A DNA stretch of 64,000 nucleotides from Chloroflexota bacterium. GTDB taxonomy: Bacteria > Chloroflexota > Dehalococcoidia > Lucifugimonadales > Lucifugimonadaceae. The notes below the pieces were generated by a model, which was not told the DNA's origin, made no database searches, and saw only the letters and a list, made by a program, of their open reading frames with translations. The translations under genes and the position numbers were made by a program. The stretch's first letter is position 1, and each line of letters opens with the position of its first letter. Location: the NCBI GenBank assembly GCA_018650845.1, contig JABIFF010000012.1, positions 186,001-250,000 on the forward strand, read 5' to 3'. Positions 26,616 through 35,021 of this stretch are shown here, one piece after another.

Positions 26616-27770
26616 TTGAAGATCACCGATGTTGAAGTCATTAAATGGCATCCGGGAGCAGGAAAGAATTTCATCTACGTCAAGCTCTCGACCGATGCTG
26701 GAATAGTCGGCTGGGGCGAGGCTTATTCTCAGTCCGACCGTGATACGCAGATCGAAGCTCATGTTGATCAGCTCAAACGCTATTTGATCGATCGCGATCC
26801 GTTCCATATTCGTCACTTCATGCACGTTGTCCACGAAGATTTCGCCACAAAGCGATCGGCGATGGATCTACATTGTGCGGTCAGCGGTATAGAAATCGCC
26901 ATGTGGGACATCGTTGGTAAAGCTACCGAGCAGCCGATCTACAACTTGATTGGCGGGCCTGTTCGACCTCACATTCGTGTTTATGCAAACGGGTGGGCAC
27001 GTGGTTCAGGTGACGACGTTGCACAAACAGCGGCGACTCTTGTAGAGGAACGTGGATTCAACGCCCTGAAGTTCGACCCGTTCCCGGGTCCTTGGCGTGA
27101 GTACGTGAATCGTGACGAACTACAGCAAGCAGCCGACACCGTAGGCAAGGTGCGAGAAGCTGTAGGACCCGACGTTGAATTGCTTGTCGAAGTTCACCGT
27201 CGACTCGCCCCTATGAACGCAATTCGAGTGGCAAAGGAAATGGAACAGTACAACCCGTACTGGTTCGAAGAGCCCTGCCCGCCCGACAATATCGATGCGA
27301 TCAAAGAGGTGAAAGAAAACACCACTATTCCGGTCGTAACCGGCGAATCGCACTACACTCGTAACGATTTCCGAGAGATTTTCGATAAGCGTGCAGTCGA
27401 CATTATTAACCCGGATATTTGTAATACCGGTGGAATTCTGGAAATTTCGCAAATCGCTGCAATGGCGCAGCCGCACTACATCGGAGTTTCGCCACATGGT
27501 TACAACTCGACATCGGTAGGCCTGGCGGCTGGTGTACACGCATCAGCGAACATGCCGAACTTCTTGATCTACGAATATTTTGTAAACGTTGAAGATGTTT
27601 GCCGAAGCTTCACTTCGGGATACCTTGATCCGCACAACAGCTACATCGAGCTGCCAACTGCTCCGGGTCTGGGTATCGAAATCGACGAAGAGAAACTTGC
27701 GCAGCATCCGTACAAGCCGTTCCCGGCTCGCAATATTCGAACGGTAGAGGACGAGCGAAAGTGGCACTAG
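26616..27770 (+). CDS. Enolase-superfamily dehydratase (mandelate racemase/muconate lactonizing, GalD-like)
   Basis: 384 aa from a TTG start with AAGGAC about 8 nt upstream. The N-terminal capping domain is followed by the barrel. Metal ligands would be Glu in LLVEVHRR (about 190), Glu in FEEPCPPDN (about 217) and Glu in TGESHYTR (about 242); a catalytic His is in VSPHGYNS (about 292). The first ligand is Glu, not the usual Asp. The VEVHRR and FEEPCPPDNIDA pattern is closest to galactonate/gluconate-type acid-sugar dehydratases. The substrate is unproven. It may share a unit with the hydratase gene upstream. Confidence 0.88.
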   Translation: MKITDVEVIKWHPGAGKNFIYVKLSTDAGIVGWGEAYSQSDRDTQIEAHVDQLKRYLIDRDPFHIRHFMHVVHEDFATKRSAMDLHCAVSGIEIAMWDIVGKATEQPIYNLIGGPVRPHIRVYANGWARGSGDDVAQTAATLVEERGFNALKFDPFPGPWREYVNRDELQQAADTVGKVREAVGPDVELLVEVHRRLAPMNAIRVAKEMEQYNPYWFEEPCPPDNIDAIKEVKENTTIPVVTGESHYTRNDFREIFDKRAVDIINPDICNTGGILEISQIAAMAQPHYIGVSPHGYNSTSVGLAAGVHASANMPNFLIYEYFVNVEDVCRSFTSGYLDPHNSYIELPTAPGLGIEIDEEKLAQHPYKPFPARNIRTVEDERKWH

Positions 27771-27805
27771 GCGGTTAGTTAGCTGATCTTTTGACCAACA
27801 GCCAA

Positions 27806-27946
27806 CATCAGACTTCCCGAGCGGAGTCTGCGAAGTCGAGGGATCTGGGGCTGGTGTAGCGAGAGTGCCTGCGTGCGGAATTTGATCCTCGGTCGAGTAT
27901 AAACGCGACGCCCCACCAGATCCCTCCTTCGTCGGGGAGTCAGATG
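27806..27946. repeat. Dispersed inverted-repeat element, copy B
   Basis: The left arm (about 27806-27850) and the inverted right arm (about 27911-27946) share the outer CATC/GATG ends, a CCCGA block and the core AGGGATCTGG, with some mismatches. About 60 bp lie between them. It is the shortest of the three copies in the window and lies just after the enolase-superfamily gene. Confidence 0.7.
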
Positions 27947-28027
27947 TGGGCGATCGCCATGGACAGAGGTATCGACTACATTCTTAACAACAGCGCACCA
28001 TGTTCGAGAAAAATAGATTAAAAACAA

Positions 28028-28056
28028 AAACCCTCGATCATTTTGATCGAGGGTTT
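28028..28056. terminator. Bidirectional intrinsic terminator
   Basis: A perfect 13-bp stem (28028-28040 with 28044-28056) with a 3-nt loop. On the minus strand it is followed by TTTTGTTTT and would end transcription of the 54-aa gene; on the plus strand it is followed by CGTTTTAG and could end transcription from the enolase-superfamily gene. Confidence 0.85.
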
Positions 28057-28129
28057 CGTTTTAGATGTGCACCGACAGGCGGCCCCACCAGATGCTCACG
28101 CTCTCTCGCTAGGAGGAACAGCGGGGGCG

Positions 28130-28294
28130 TTAGCTAACTCGGTAGCCGCGGCGAGTCTTGTTCGCTGCGTAGTGGCTGTGTCGTGCGACCTGGTCGCCAA
28201 GCAAGTTGGCCTGGTTCAGCTCTTTGGCCGACACTAGCTTAGTGTCGAACGCATGGCCGAGGCGCTGGAATGCGAGTCGAATCACGTTACTCAA
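28130..28294 (-). CDS. Possible 54-aa basic protein
   Basis: A short frame from TTG (28294-28292) to TAA, with AGAGAG 6 nt upstream of the start. The product begins LSNVIRLAFQRLGHAFDT, continues KELNQANLLGDQVARHSHY and ends TRRGYRVS. It is basic and without a membrane segment. Codon choice is like that of real genes here, and a strong terminator follows about 75 bp downstream on the same strand. I do not recognise the family. It looks like a stand-alone small gene, but length alone cannot prove it. Confidence 0.5.
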   Translation of the reverse strand: MSNVIRLAFQRLGHAFDTKLVSAKELNQANLLGDQVARHSHYAANKTRRGYRVS

Positions 28295-28320
28295 TGTTTT
28301 CTCTCTTCGTATCAACTACT

Positions 28321-28675
28321 AAACGGAATCCGTACCGTTTAGTGTCCTACCAGTGGACTTCGTTATTACCCATCCGATGGACTAGGATCAATGATATCAC
28401 CGCATTCAAGGAAAATATAACGATATCCGTCAAGTAAACACTCACTAACATCACTTATTGAACGTTTATTTTAGCAAACACCTGAAAACGTTACGATATC
28501 CGTCAATAAAAAAGCTTTTTATTATCCGATATCTAACAGCAGCGACGAATCCTGTGAATTCACTGGGTATTTTCGCCACTCTTTTTTGTAATCGCGCGAA
28601 TACTTCCGAGACAACATGCCTCGAACAGATGCTTCGATCTGATTTCAGGGTTACGACGCTTGCTTGAAGCCGAAC
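28321..28675. other. AT-rich gene-free region with a 14-bp direct repeat
   Basis: About 355 bp with no gene, visibly more AT-rich than its surroundings. ACGATATCCGTCAA occurs twice (28420-28433 and 28493-28506), 73 bp apart, and a TAAACGG/CCGTTTA inverted repeat spans 28319-28341. It lies downstream of the penicillin-acylase-family gene and upstream of the 54-aa frame, so it may hold that gene's promoter and binding sites. Confidence 0.5.
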
Positions 28676-31021
28676 CTACTCGGGCTGTAACTGCTGAGTC
28701 GTTTCAGCGTCGTTGGCGATTTCTGACCAATCCCACAACTGTGGAATGGTTTCAATCTTCGCCCACATATTCTGCTGATCAGAGAAGTGCGGACTTGCCG
28801 GGTGGCCCGATGACCCGAGCGGAACGATCCATCGACCGTTGCTCCAGTTTGACGGATCGTGGATGTATCGATTGATCGGACCTGTCTTGATAGCGAACTC
28901 AGCAGGTGTCGAGCTACCGCTGGCAAACGGCACGTCGCCATCTCCAGAAGCTTCGACTTTCGGTGGATTTATCTGGGCTGCAGCACTCGGAAACGCTCCC
29001 GATAGAGGATGAACGTGTCCGGTTTTGTGTAGCTCACCCCAACGCCACTTAGCTGAATCGTCGCCGAGACGATTTACTAAATAATCGACTCCGGCCCTAA
29101 ATGCGTTTTCGACTAGCTTGCTGGTATCGAAACCGTAGGGTGCGTCTCCTAATGTTCCGTCGCCAAGTCGGCGAATGAAATCAGGTTTGAGCTGTCGCCG
29201 AAGCTGATCTTCAGCTCCAGCATCTACAGCTTCGCCTGTCACACCACCGGCAAGCGATCCGAACGCAGCGATAGCAAGCTGCTTGTTGAGTTCACGAGAA
29301 GATGCGCCGTATACAGCGGCGGCTGAAGAGTCTTCTTTTAGATCCTGATCCCAGCCACTAAGAAGTCCGGCTGCTGTGGCATAGATACCATCAAGTCCGG
29401 CTAGTTCACCAATGGCACTGCTCAGTGCTTGAGCAGGAATCGAAACCGTATCAGCGTGAATTGACGACATATCGGCAACGGTCGCCTTCTTGCCTGCCAG
29501 ATCGTCTATACGCCCACGAATTCGACGGGCTCTGTAGTCGGTTCCGTAAAGATGGGTTAGGTAGTGTTCGTAATCTTCACCAACAACACGCTGGTTGCAA
29601 GTTACGACCCAGCCACATTCGGGATTCTTTGACCGGGGCAGCTCAGCATTCGGAATGAAGCCGTTCCACTCGTGTTCTCCGGTCCAACCAGGAATAGGTC
29701 CCCAGCCGTTCTCTTGTCCACGTGAAGGAACGCGACCTTTGAACAGATATCCAAAGTTTCCGTGCACATCGGCGTACGGATAGTTGTTCACTCGATCGGT
29801 CCAAGTATCGAACGCTTTTTCGAGTTCATCAGCCGTCGTAGATTTCATCGCGCCGTATGCGGCATCGACCCATTTAGTTCCGCTGCGAGAGGCGGGATCG
29901 GAAATCGCAATGCCCCACCCTGAATCGACACTGCCTGAAATAATCGGACCGTGGTGGGTTTCGACAATCTCTACATCTTCAGATTCACCGCCGCGTACAG
30001 AAATTGTTTCGACGCTGCGAACGGCTTCAAGCCAGTTTTCTTTGAAGAGATATTCGACCTTGCTGCCTGAACGTCGGAGCTGTTCAACAAAGAGGTCTTG
30101 TGTGTCGGCTCCACCGTGAGTCATGCCCCAACCAACGAAATCGTTGTGGGCAAAGTGCATCGCCATTGGCACACCGGGGATCGAGTGCCCGAGTGTCTGG
30201 AATTCGGGAGTCTTTAGATGTACCTGATAGTAAACGTTTGGAACTTCGAGTCCGCGGTGTGAATCACCAGCAACGAGGGGCAATCCTGATTCAGTGCGAT
30301 CACCAGAAATCGCCCAACCGTTCGACCCACCATCGGTTTCACGAAGCATCTCGGTTGCGTTCACAACACTGGTGAGTTCTTCGATGGCGTTTAGAGCAGC
30401 ACCAGAGTATTCAGCCCCCGGAGGAACCGTCATCAGAGCGCCTGGCTGACTGCCCGGAGAAATTGCTGCTGTGCGTTCAGGTCCGATCTCGGCTGCCAGC
30501 TTTGCGAGCCATAACTTCGCCTGAAACGATCCTTCGGCAGTGTTACGCACTTTGTAGACGAGGATGCAGTGCCAGTCTTCCCATTTTTCCGGCTTCGTTC
30601 CAGTAAGCGTGTACTCAACAGGCAGCGGTGCGCTCGATTCGATATATGCGTTCACCCCGGCGGTGTAAGCCGTGATCATCGCTTTGGCTTCTGGGCTGCA
30701 CACGTCTAGATCTCGCTTCGAAACGATCTTCAGCGCACGCCGACGCATTAGCCGATCTTGTGCCAATCCCAAGTCGCCAAGCTGCTCGGATGCTCGACCG
30801 AGACAACGTAATCGGTCGTAGTCCATCTGCCAAAGACGATCTTGGGCGGTTGCGAAACCCTGTGCGAAAAACAGATCGGCTTCGTTATCGGCCGTGATGT
30901 GCGGGATGCCCCATTTGTCACGGTGGATGGTCGCGCCGCTGACGATCCCCGCCAATTTCTGATCCGACGTCATATCGGGAATAGCGTTTTGAAGATCGGT
31001 GTCAGTTATCTGGTTCGTCAT
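28676..31021 (-). CDS. Penicillin acylase family Ntn-hydrolase
   Basis: 781 aa from ATG 31021, which has GAGAA 5 nt upstream. The frame is open for another 104 codons, but these overlap the divergent gene and read like antisense. The Ntn-hydrolase site is GGSNGWAISG: Ser233 would become the new N-terminal nucleophile after self-cleavage, with Asn234 and Trp236 conserved. VAGDSHRGLEVPNVYYQ and YADVHGNFGYLFKGR are family hallmarks. The family cleaves amides such as penicillin G, cephalosporins or acyl-homoserine lactones. There is no signal peptide, unlike typical exported members. The natural substrate is unknown. Confidence 0.9.
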   Translation of the reverse strand: MTNQITDTDLQNAIPDMTSDQKLAGIVSGATIHRDKWGIPHITADNEADLFFAQGFATAQDRLWQMDYDRLRCLGRASEQLGDLGLAQDRLMRRRALKIVSKRDLDVCSPEAKAMITAYTAGVNAYIESSAPLPVEYTLTGTKPEKWEDWHCILVYKVRNTAEGSFQAKLWLAKLAAEIGPERTAAISPGSQPGALMTVPPGAEYSGAALNAIEELTSVVNATEMLRETDGGSNGWAISGDRTESGLPLVAGDSHRGLEVPNVYYQVHLKTPEFQTLGHSIPGVPMAMHFAHNDFVGWGMTHGGADTQDLFVEQLRRSGSKVEYLFKENWLEAVRSVETISVRGGESEDVEIVETHHGPIISGSVDSGWGIAISDPASRSGTKWVDAAYGAMKSTTADELEKAFDTWTDRVNNYPYADVHGNFGYLFKGRVPSRGQENGWGPIPGWTGEHEWNGFIPNAELPRSKNPECGWVVTCNQRVVGEDYEHYLTHLYGTDYRARRIRGRIDDLAGKKATVADMSSIHADTVSIPAQALSSAIGELAGLDGIYATAAGLLSGWDQDLKEDSSAAAVYGASSRELNKQLAIAAFGSLAGGVTGEAVDAGAEDQLRRQLKPDFIRRLGDGTLGDAPYGFDTSKLVENAFRAGVDYLVNRLGDDSAKWRWGELHKTGHVHPLSGAFPSAAAQINPPKVEASGDGDVPFASGSSTPAEFAIKTGPINRYIHDPSNWSNGRWIVPLGSSGHPASPHFSDQQNMWAKIETIPQLWDWSEIANDAETTQQLQPE

Positions 31022-31229
31022 ATTTTCTCGAAAGATTGTTTCTTGAATTGCGGGTTCAGCATCCGGCGGGTGCGTGACTTGGCGTATTTTGTCCCAACGT
31101 TGCGCAGTGTCAAGGATGGCGAACGGTGTAAACGAGGTTGACCCGAGGTAAAACAAGCAGATAATCGTCCTGCGCCTCGATATTTCGATTTCAAGCGAGA
31201 TCGCACAAAGAAAAAATAGGAAATGTACG

Positions 31230-32426
31230 TTGAAGATAACTAGCGCCCGATCGTGGGTAGTCAAAACGCCATGGGACAACAATCCCGGAACCGACGAAGT
31301 ACGCGAAGGAACGAACCGAACGTTCGTATTCATTCAGGTCGATACCGATGAAGGAATTACCGGATGGGGAGAGATCACAACTTATCCCGGCCCTGTTGCT
31401 AACGGAGCAATCTCCGCATTCGTCAATCAAATCGGCAAATGGCTAGTTGGCGAAAACCCGGAAGATATAGAACGCATCTGGGCGAAGATTTTTAGAGGCA
31501 TGACGTATGTCGGCACTCGCGGTGCTACCACTGCTGCAATTAGCGGTATCGATATCGCTCTATGGGACATTCGAGGCAAGGCGCTAAACCAGCCGGTGTA
31601 CAAACTTCTTGGTGGAGCCGTACGCGACAAGATCGCTCTCTATTGCCACCCACCAGAGCCGAAATCTCCTGAGCACATTACCGAATCGGTAAAAGAGATC
31701 GTGGCGTCGGGTCACCGTGCGTTCAAGATGGACCCGATGATGCACAACCTTCACGTCGGAAACGCCAGTTTCCTTGATGGTGAAATTAGTATCGAAGCCG
31801 AGAACGCTGCGATGGATGTCGTTGCTGCTGCTCGTGAGGCAGCCGGGCCAGACATCGAGATATTGATCGACGCTCACGGTATGTATAACGTTCCAACGGC
31901 GATCCGGCTCGCCAATCAGATGGCCGAGTGGGACATCTTCTGGTTCGAAGAGCCAGTACCTGCCGAAAGCTGGAAGGCGCTAAAGCAGGTGAAAGAGCAG
32001 ATCACCCCGCTGATATCGGTCGGTGAGCGTCTGCACACTCGCTGGGAATTCGTTCCGATTTTCGAAAACGGTCTTGCCGACTACATCATGCCAGACGTGA
32101 CTTGGACCGGTGGAATAACCGAGCTAAAGAAGATCGCAACCATGGCTGAGGCGTACTACGTGCCAATTTCACCCCACGACGCTTCGGGTCCGATCAACGT
32201 GATGTCGGGTGCGCAGGTGATGATGACCGTTCCGAACTTCTACAAGCTCGAAACGAGTCGATATGACCTGAGTGGCTACAACGTGATGGTCGATCACCCG
32301 CTGGATATTCGTGAAGGCGATCTCTACGTTACAGATCGACCGGGAATCGGTGTGAATCTCGATCCCGAATGGCTTGCCGCTCACGAAGTCGACATCGACA
32401 GCGAGTTCGCTGGCAAGGATTCCTAG
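31230..32426 (+). CDS. Enolase-superfamily enzyme (mandelate racemase/muconate lactonizing family)
   Basis: 398 aa from TTG 31230, with AGGAAA about 10 nt upstream. The N-terminal cap contains GITGWGEITTYPG. The barrel has Asp and His in LIDAHGMYN (about 212-220), WFEEPVPAESW (about 238), GERLHTRWEF (about 264) and a catalytic His in ISPHDASGP (about 313). This DxH/EEP/GE/HD set is that of acid-sugar dehydratases. It is divergent from the acylase gene and 115 bp upstream of the DUF3179 gene. It is the second of three such paralogs here; they are only distantly alike. Confidence 0.88.
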   Translation: MKITSARSWVVKTPWDNNPGTDEVREGTNRTFVFIQVDTDEGITGWGEITTYPGPVANGAISAFVNQIGKWLVGENPEDIERIWAKIFRGMTYVGTRGATTAAISGIDIALWDIRGKALNQPVYKLLGGAVRDKIALYCHPPEPKSPEHITESVKEIVASGHRAFKMDPMMHNLHVGNASFLDGEISIEAENAAMDVVAAAREAAGPDIEILIDAHGMYNVPTAIRLANQMAEWDIFWFEEPVPAESWKALKQVKEQITPLISVGERLHTRWEFVPIFENGLADYIMPDVTWTGGITELKKIATMAEAYYVPISPHDASGPINVMSGAQVMMTVPNFYKLETSRYDLSGYNVMVDHPLDIREGDLYVTDRPGIGVNLDPEWLAAHEVDIDSEFAGKDS

Positions 32427-32541
32427 TTCCTCCAGAGCGTTAAATAATCGACCGCAGCAACTTTGCGAGTGTTCCGTGCATCTGACTTGCATGGGTGTTC
32501 TTCTTAGAATTGGCAGAACAGAAGCAAGGTGGCTGCGGTCG

Positions 32542-33690
32542 ATGCTGTTAAGACGGGTGATATTGCTGGCGATTGGCTTGTCGATACTGACGGTCGTCGC
32601 CTGTTCGCAGAACAACGAATTGCCGATCAACGCGCCCGCTACTGATTCCACATCAAGCAAAATTCAGGCACCAGAGTTCGATGTCGATAGTTTCGTTGAG
32701 CTAAAGCCAAATCCAGAGATTCGTGAGCTTGATCCTGAAATAGATCTGGGCTTCTACGAACGCGAGCGCATCCCACGCGACGCAATCGAACCGATCTACA
32801 CGCCAAAGTTCGTAACTCCCAACGAGGTGACCCTCCAGCCAGACGAAATCGTAATGGGGCTAATCATCAACGGCGATGCAAGAGCCTACCCAACCGGCTT
32901 ACTTCGGGTGAGAGAAATGGTGAACGACGACGTAGGTGGCACGCCCGTTCTCGTTAGCTGGTGACCAATTTGCTACACCGGCCTCGTGCATGACCGGCGA
33001 ATCGATGGCGTTGAACATACTTTTGGCAACGAGGGTGCGCTGTTCAAGAGCGCAATGACCTGGTGGGACTGGGAGACTAAGAGCATCTGGTCGCAACCGT
33101 GGGGGGCAGCCATAGAAGGCGAACTCACCGGCACTCGACTCACACTTCTGCCGTACGAACTAGTTCCGTGGAGATCGTGGGTGGAACGACAACCCAACAC
33201 GAAAGTCCTTATCGATGAACGGGCGAGTCTGGTCTACAACGGACGATTCCCGATCGATCGATTCGTGATCGGCGTGTCGTTCGGTGAAGCAGCGAAGGGA
33301 TTTTACTTTGCATCGTCTGCGAATCAGGGAATCGTGAACGAAACGGTTGGCGAGTTTCCTGTGGCGCTCTTCGCCGATGCAGAAACCCGGGTGGTTCACG
33401 TGTTCATAAGTTCGCCTCGGGCGGGATTAAGTGGAGCACAAGATTTGCCTGAAGTTCTGACATTTCACGCTGTTGAGGCAGCGATCGAATTAGAAGATTC
33501 GACCGTCCAAGACATCGAGACAGGCTCGACGTGGGACATTGAAGCTGGAGTTGCCACTGACGGATCGCTGAAAGGCGCTCTGCTGCAACGAGCACCGTTC
33601 ATATCGTCTTACTACTGGGCTTGGGAAGACTTTAATCCCCACACTGAGTTCTGGCCAAACAATGAAGGCCGTTTTGACGAGCTTGAGTAG
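32542..33690 (+). CDS. DUF3179 lipoprotein with one in-frame TGA (candidate selenocysteine)
   Basis: 383 codons from ATG 32542 (AAGGTGG about 10 nt upstream) to TAG 33688-33690. A lipoprotein signal ends in LTVVAC (Cys21). The DUF3179 domain follows: DDVGGTPVLVSW, then TGA at 32962-32964 (codon 141), then PICYTGLVHDRRIDG and SIWSQPWG. Relatives have Cys at codon 141, in a CPxC motif. The frame is otherwise clean for 241 codons beyond. From 13 nt after the TGA, bases 32978-32997 can form CCGG..TC-GTGCAT-GA-CCGG, in a position like a bacterial SECIS. Either Sec is inserted (UPIC), or this is a recent nonsense mutation; no sel genes are in the window. Confidence 0.72.
32978..32997 (+). promoter_or_regulatory. 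Possible bacterial SECIS-like hairpin
   Basis: CCGG (32978-32981) pairs with CCGG (32994-32997), and TC (32984-32985) pairs with GA (32992-32993) above a 2-nt bulge, leaving a GTGCAT loop that starts with G-U. The stem starts 13 nt after the TGA and the loop starts 21 nt after it, similar spacing to the E. coli fdhF element. The stem is short, so this is suggestive only. Confidence 0.35.
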
Positions 33691-33712
33691 CCGTGGGATT
33701 TCACGTGTTAAA

Positions 33713-33754
33713 GAAAACGACCGCAGTGCTGTAATTGGCACTGCGGTCGTTTTC
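33713..33754. terminator. Bidirectional terminator between DUF3179 and leuB
   Basis: A perfect 17-bp stem (33713-33729 with 33738-33754) with an 8-nt loop. Both ends carry AAAA/TTTT tracts, so it can serve both the plus-strand DUF3179 gene and the minus-strand leuB at the end of the leu cluster. Confidence 0.9.
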
Positions 33755-33784
33755 AGTTAGATCTCAAAGGTCAGTCGAGCGAGC

Positions 33785-34894
33785 TTATCCAGCTACCAAG
33801 CCAGCGATCATGTCGCCGACCTGACCGGTTGTTAGCGGTCGCTCGCCACCGGTTGCGATGTCGTGCGTGCGGTAGCCCTCTGAAAGAACAGAGTCGATAG
33901 CATTCTCGACAATCTCAGCTTCAGCATTTAGGCCGAGCGAGAGTCGAAGCAGCATTGCTGCGCTAAGGATCGATGCCATTGGGTTGGCAAGCGACTTACC
34001 TGCGATGTCAGGTGCAGAACCATGAATAGGTTCGTACAGAGCTGGCTTACCGCCACGTCGACGTCGGCCATTCTTAGGCGGAAGCGAAGATAGCGATGCA
34101 GAAGGAAGCATACCGAGCGATCCACCGATCACAGCAGCTTCGTCAGAAATGATGTCGCCAAAGGTGTTCTCGGCAACGATGACGTCGAATGAAGATGGGT
34201 TGGTGATGATCTGCATCGCTGCGTTATCGGCAAGCATGTGGATCAATTCAACGTCGGGGTACTCAATACCGACTTCAGTGGCGATCTCGCGCCAGAGTCG
34301 TGAAGACTCCATAACGTTCATCTTGTCGAGTGAGTGAACACGCTTCTTGCGGTCTTTAGCCAGTTCAAATGCCATTCGAACTACTCGCTCGATCTCTTTT
34401 TCAGAGTAAGCAAGAGTGTCGACGGCTCGGCGTCCTCGGGAGTTCTCCCAACGGCGCTTTGGCTTACCGAAGTAAAGACCACCTGTGAGTTCTCGAACGA
34501 TGATGAAATCAACATCAACGAGAAGTTCGGGTCGAAGTGGCGAAGCGTCGATTAGCTGTTCGTAGACCTTTGCTGGTCGCAGGTTTGCGAACAGTCCCAA
34601 TCCTTTACGAAGAGCGAGAATACCGTCTTCAGGTCGAACCTTAGCGAGCGGGTCGTCCCACTTCGGTCCACCGACTGCGCCGAAAAGCACAGCGTCAGAA
34701 CCAAGAACAATGTTCATGGTGTCTGCGGGAAGCGCACTGCCCGTAGCGTCGATGGCTGCACCACCAACAGGGCCAGTCACGTAAGTGAAATCATGACCAA
34801 ACCGACGCCCAATAGCGTCAAGTACTTTTACTGATTCGGCGGTGACTTCTGGGCCAATGCCATCTCCACCAAGAACTGCGATCCGTGCGTCCAT
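33785..34894 (-). CDS. leuB: 3-isopropylmalate dehydrogenase
   Basis: 369 aa. Typical landmarks are ARIAVLGGDGIGPEVTAESV at the start, GAVGGPKWD (about 73-81), RPAKVY, RELTGGLYFGKP (about 135), DKMNVMESSRLWR (about 192), DNAAMQIITNP and FGDIISDEAAVIGGSLGMLPSASL (about 245-268). It oxidises and decarboxylates 3-isopropylmalate to 4-methyl-2-oxopentanoate with NAD+ in leucine synthesis. It is the last gene of the ilv-leu cluster, 127 bp after leuD, and ends at a strong terminator. Length and active site are normal. Confidence 0.96.
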   Translation of the reverse strand: MDARIAVLGGDGIGPEVTAESVKVLDAIGRRFGHDFTYVTGPVGGAAIDATGSALPADTMNIVLGSDAVLFGAVGGPKWDDPLAKVRPEDGILALRKGLGLFANLRPAKVYEQLIDASPLRPELLVDVDFIIVRELTGGLYFGKPKRRWENSRGRRAVDTLAYSEKEIERVVRMAFELAKDRKKRVHSLDKMNVMESSRLWREIATEVGIEYPDVELIHMLADNAAMQIITNPSSFDVIVAENTFGDIISDEAAVIGGSLGMLPSASLSSLPPKNGRRRRGGKPALYEPIHGSAPDIAGKSLANPMASILSAAMLLRLSLGLNAEAEIVENAIDSVLSEGYRTHDIATGGERPLTTGQVGDMIAGLVAG

Positions 34895-35021
34895 CTAAAA
34901 GGCTCTGCTTTCGGTATTCGAAACTGGGTCTTCTCTAAAAAAACAACCTGTGCAGTCTAACAGCGCGTAGCCATACTCACCACCGCAATTTGCAATGAGT
35001 GATGAAAACGCCCTGATAGGA

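Noticed and set aside
28420-28506. CRISPR-like array suggested by spaced repeats
   Set aside because: Only two 14-bp copies, no regular spacers and no cas genes anywhere in the window.
31022-31333. Extending the penicillin-acylase gene by 104 codons upstream
   Set aside because: The extension overlaps the divergent enolase-superfamily gene, has no family similarity, and ATG 31021 has a ribosome site.
32374-33690. Reading the DUF3179 locus as two separate genes (ending at 32964 and restarting at GTG 32986)
   Set aside because: Both parts are in the same frame and together make one normal-length DUF3179 protein; the second part has no ribosome site and would begin mid-domain.
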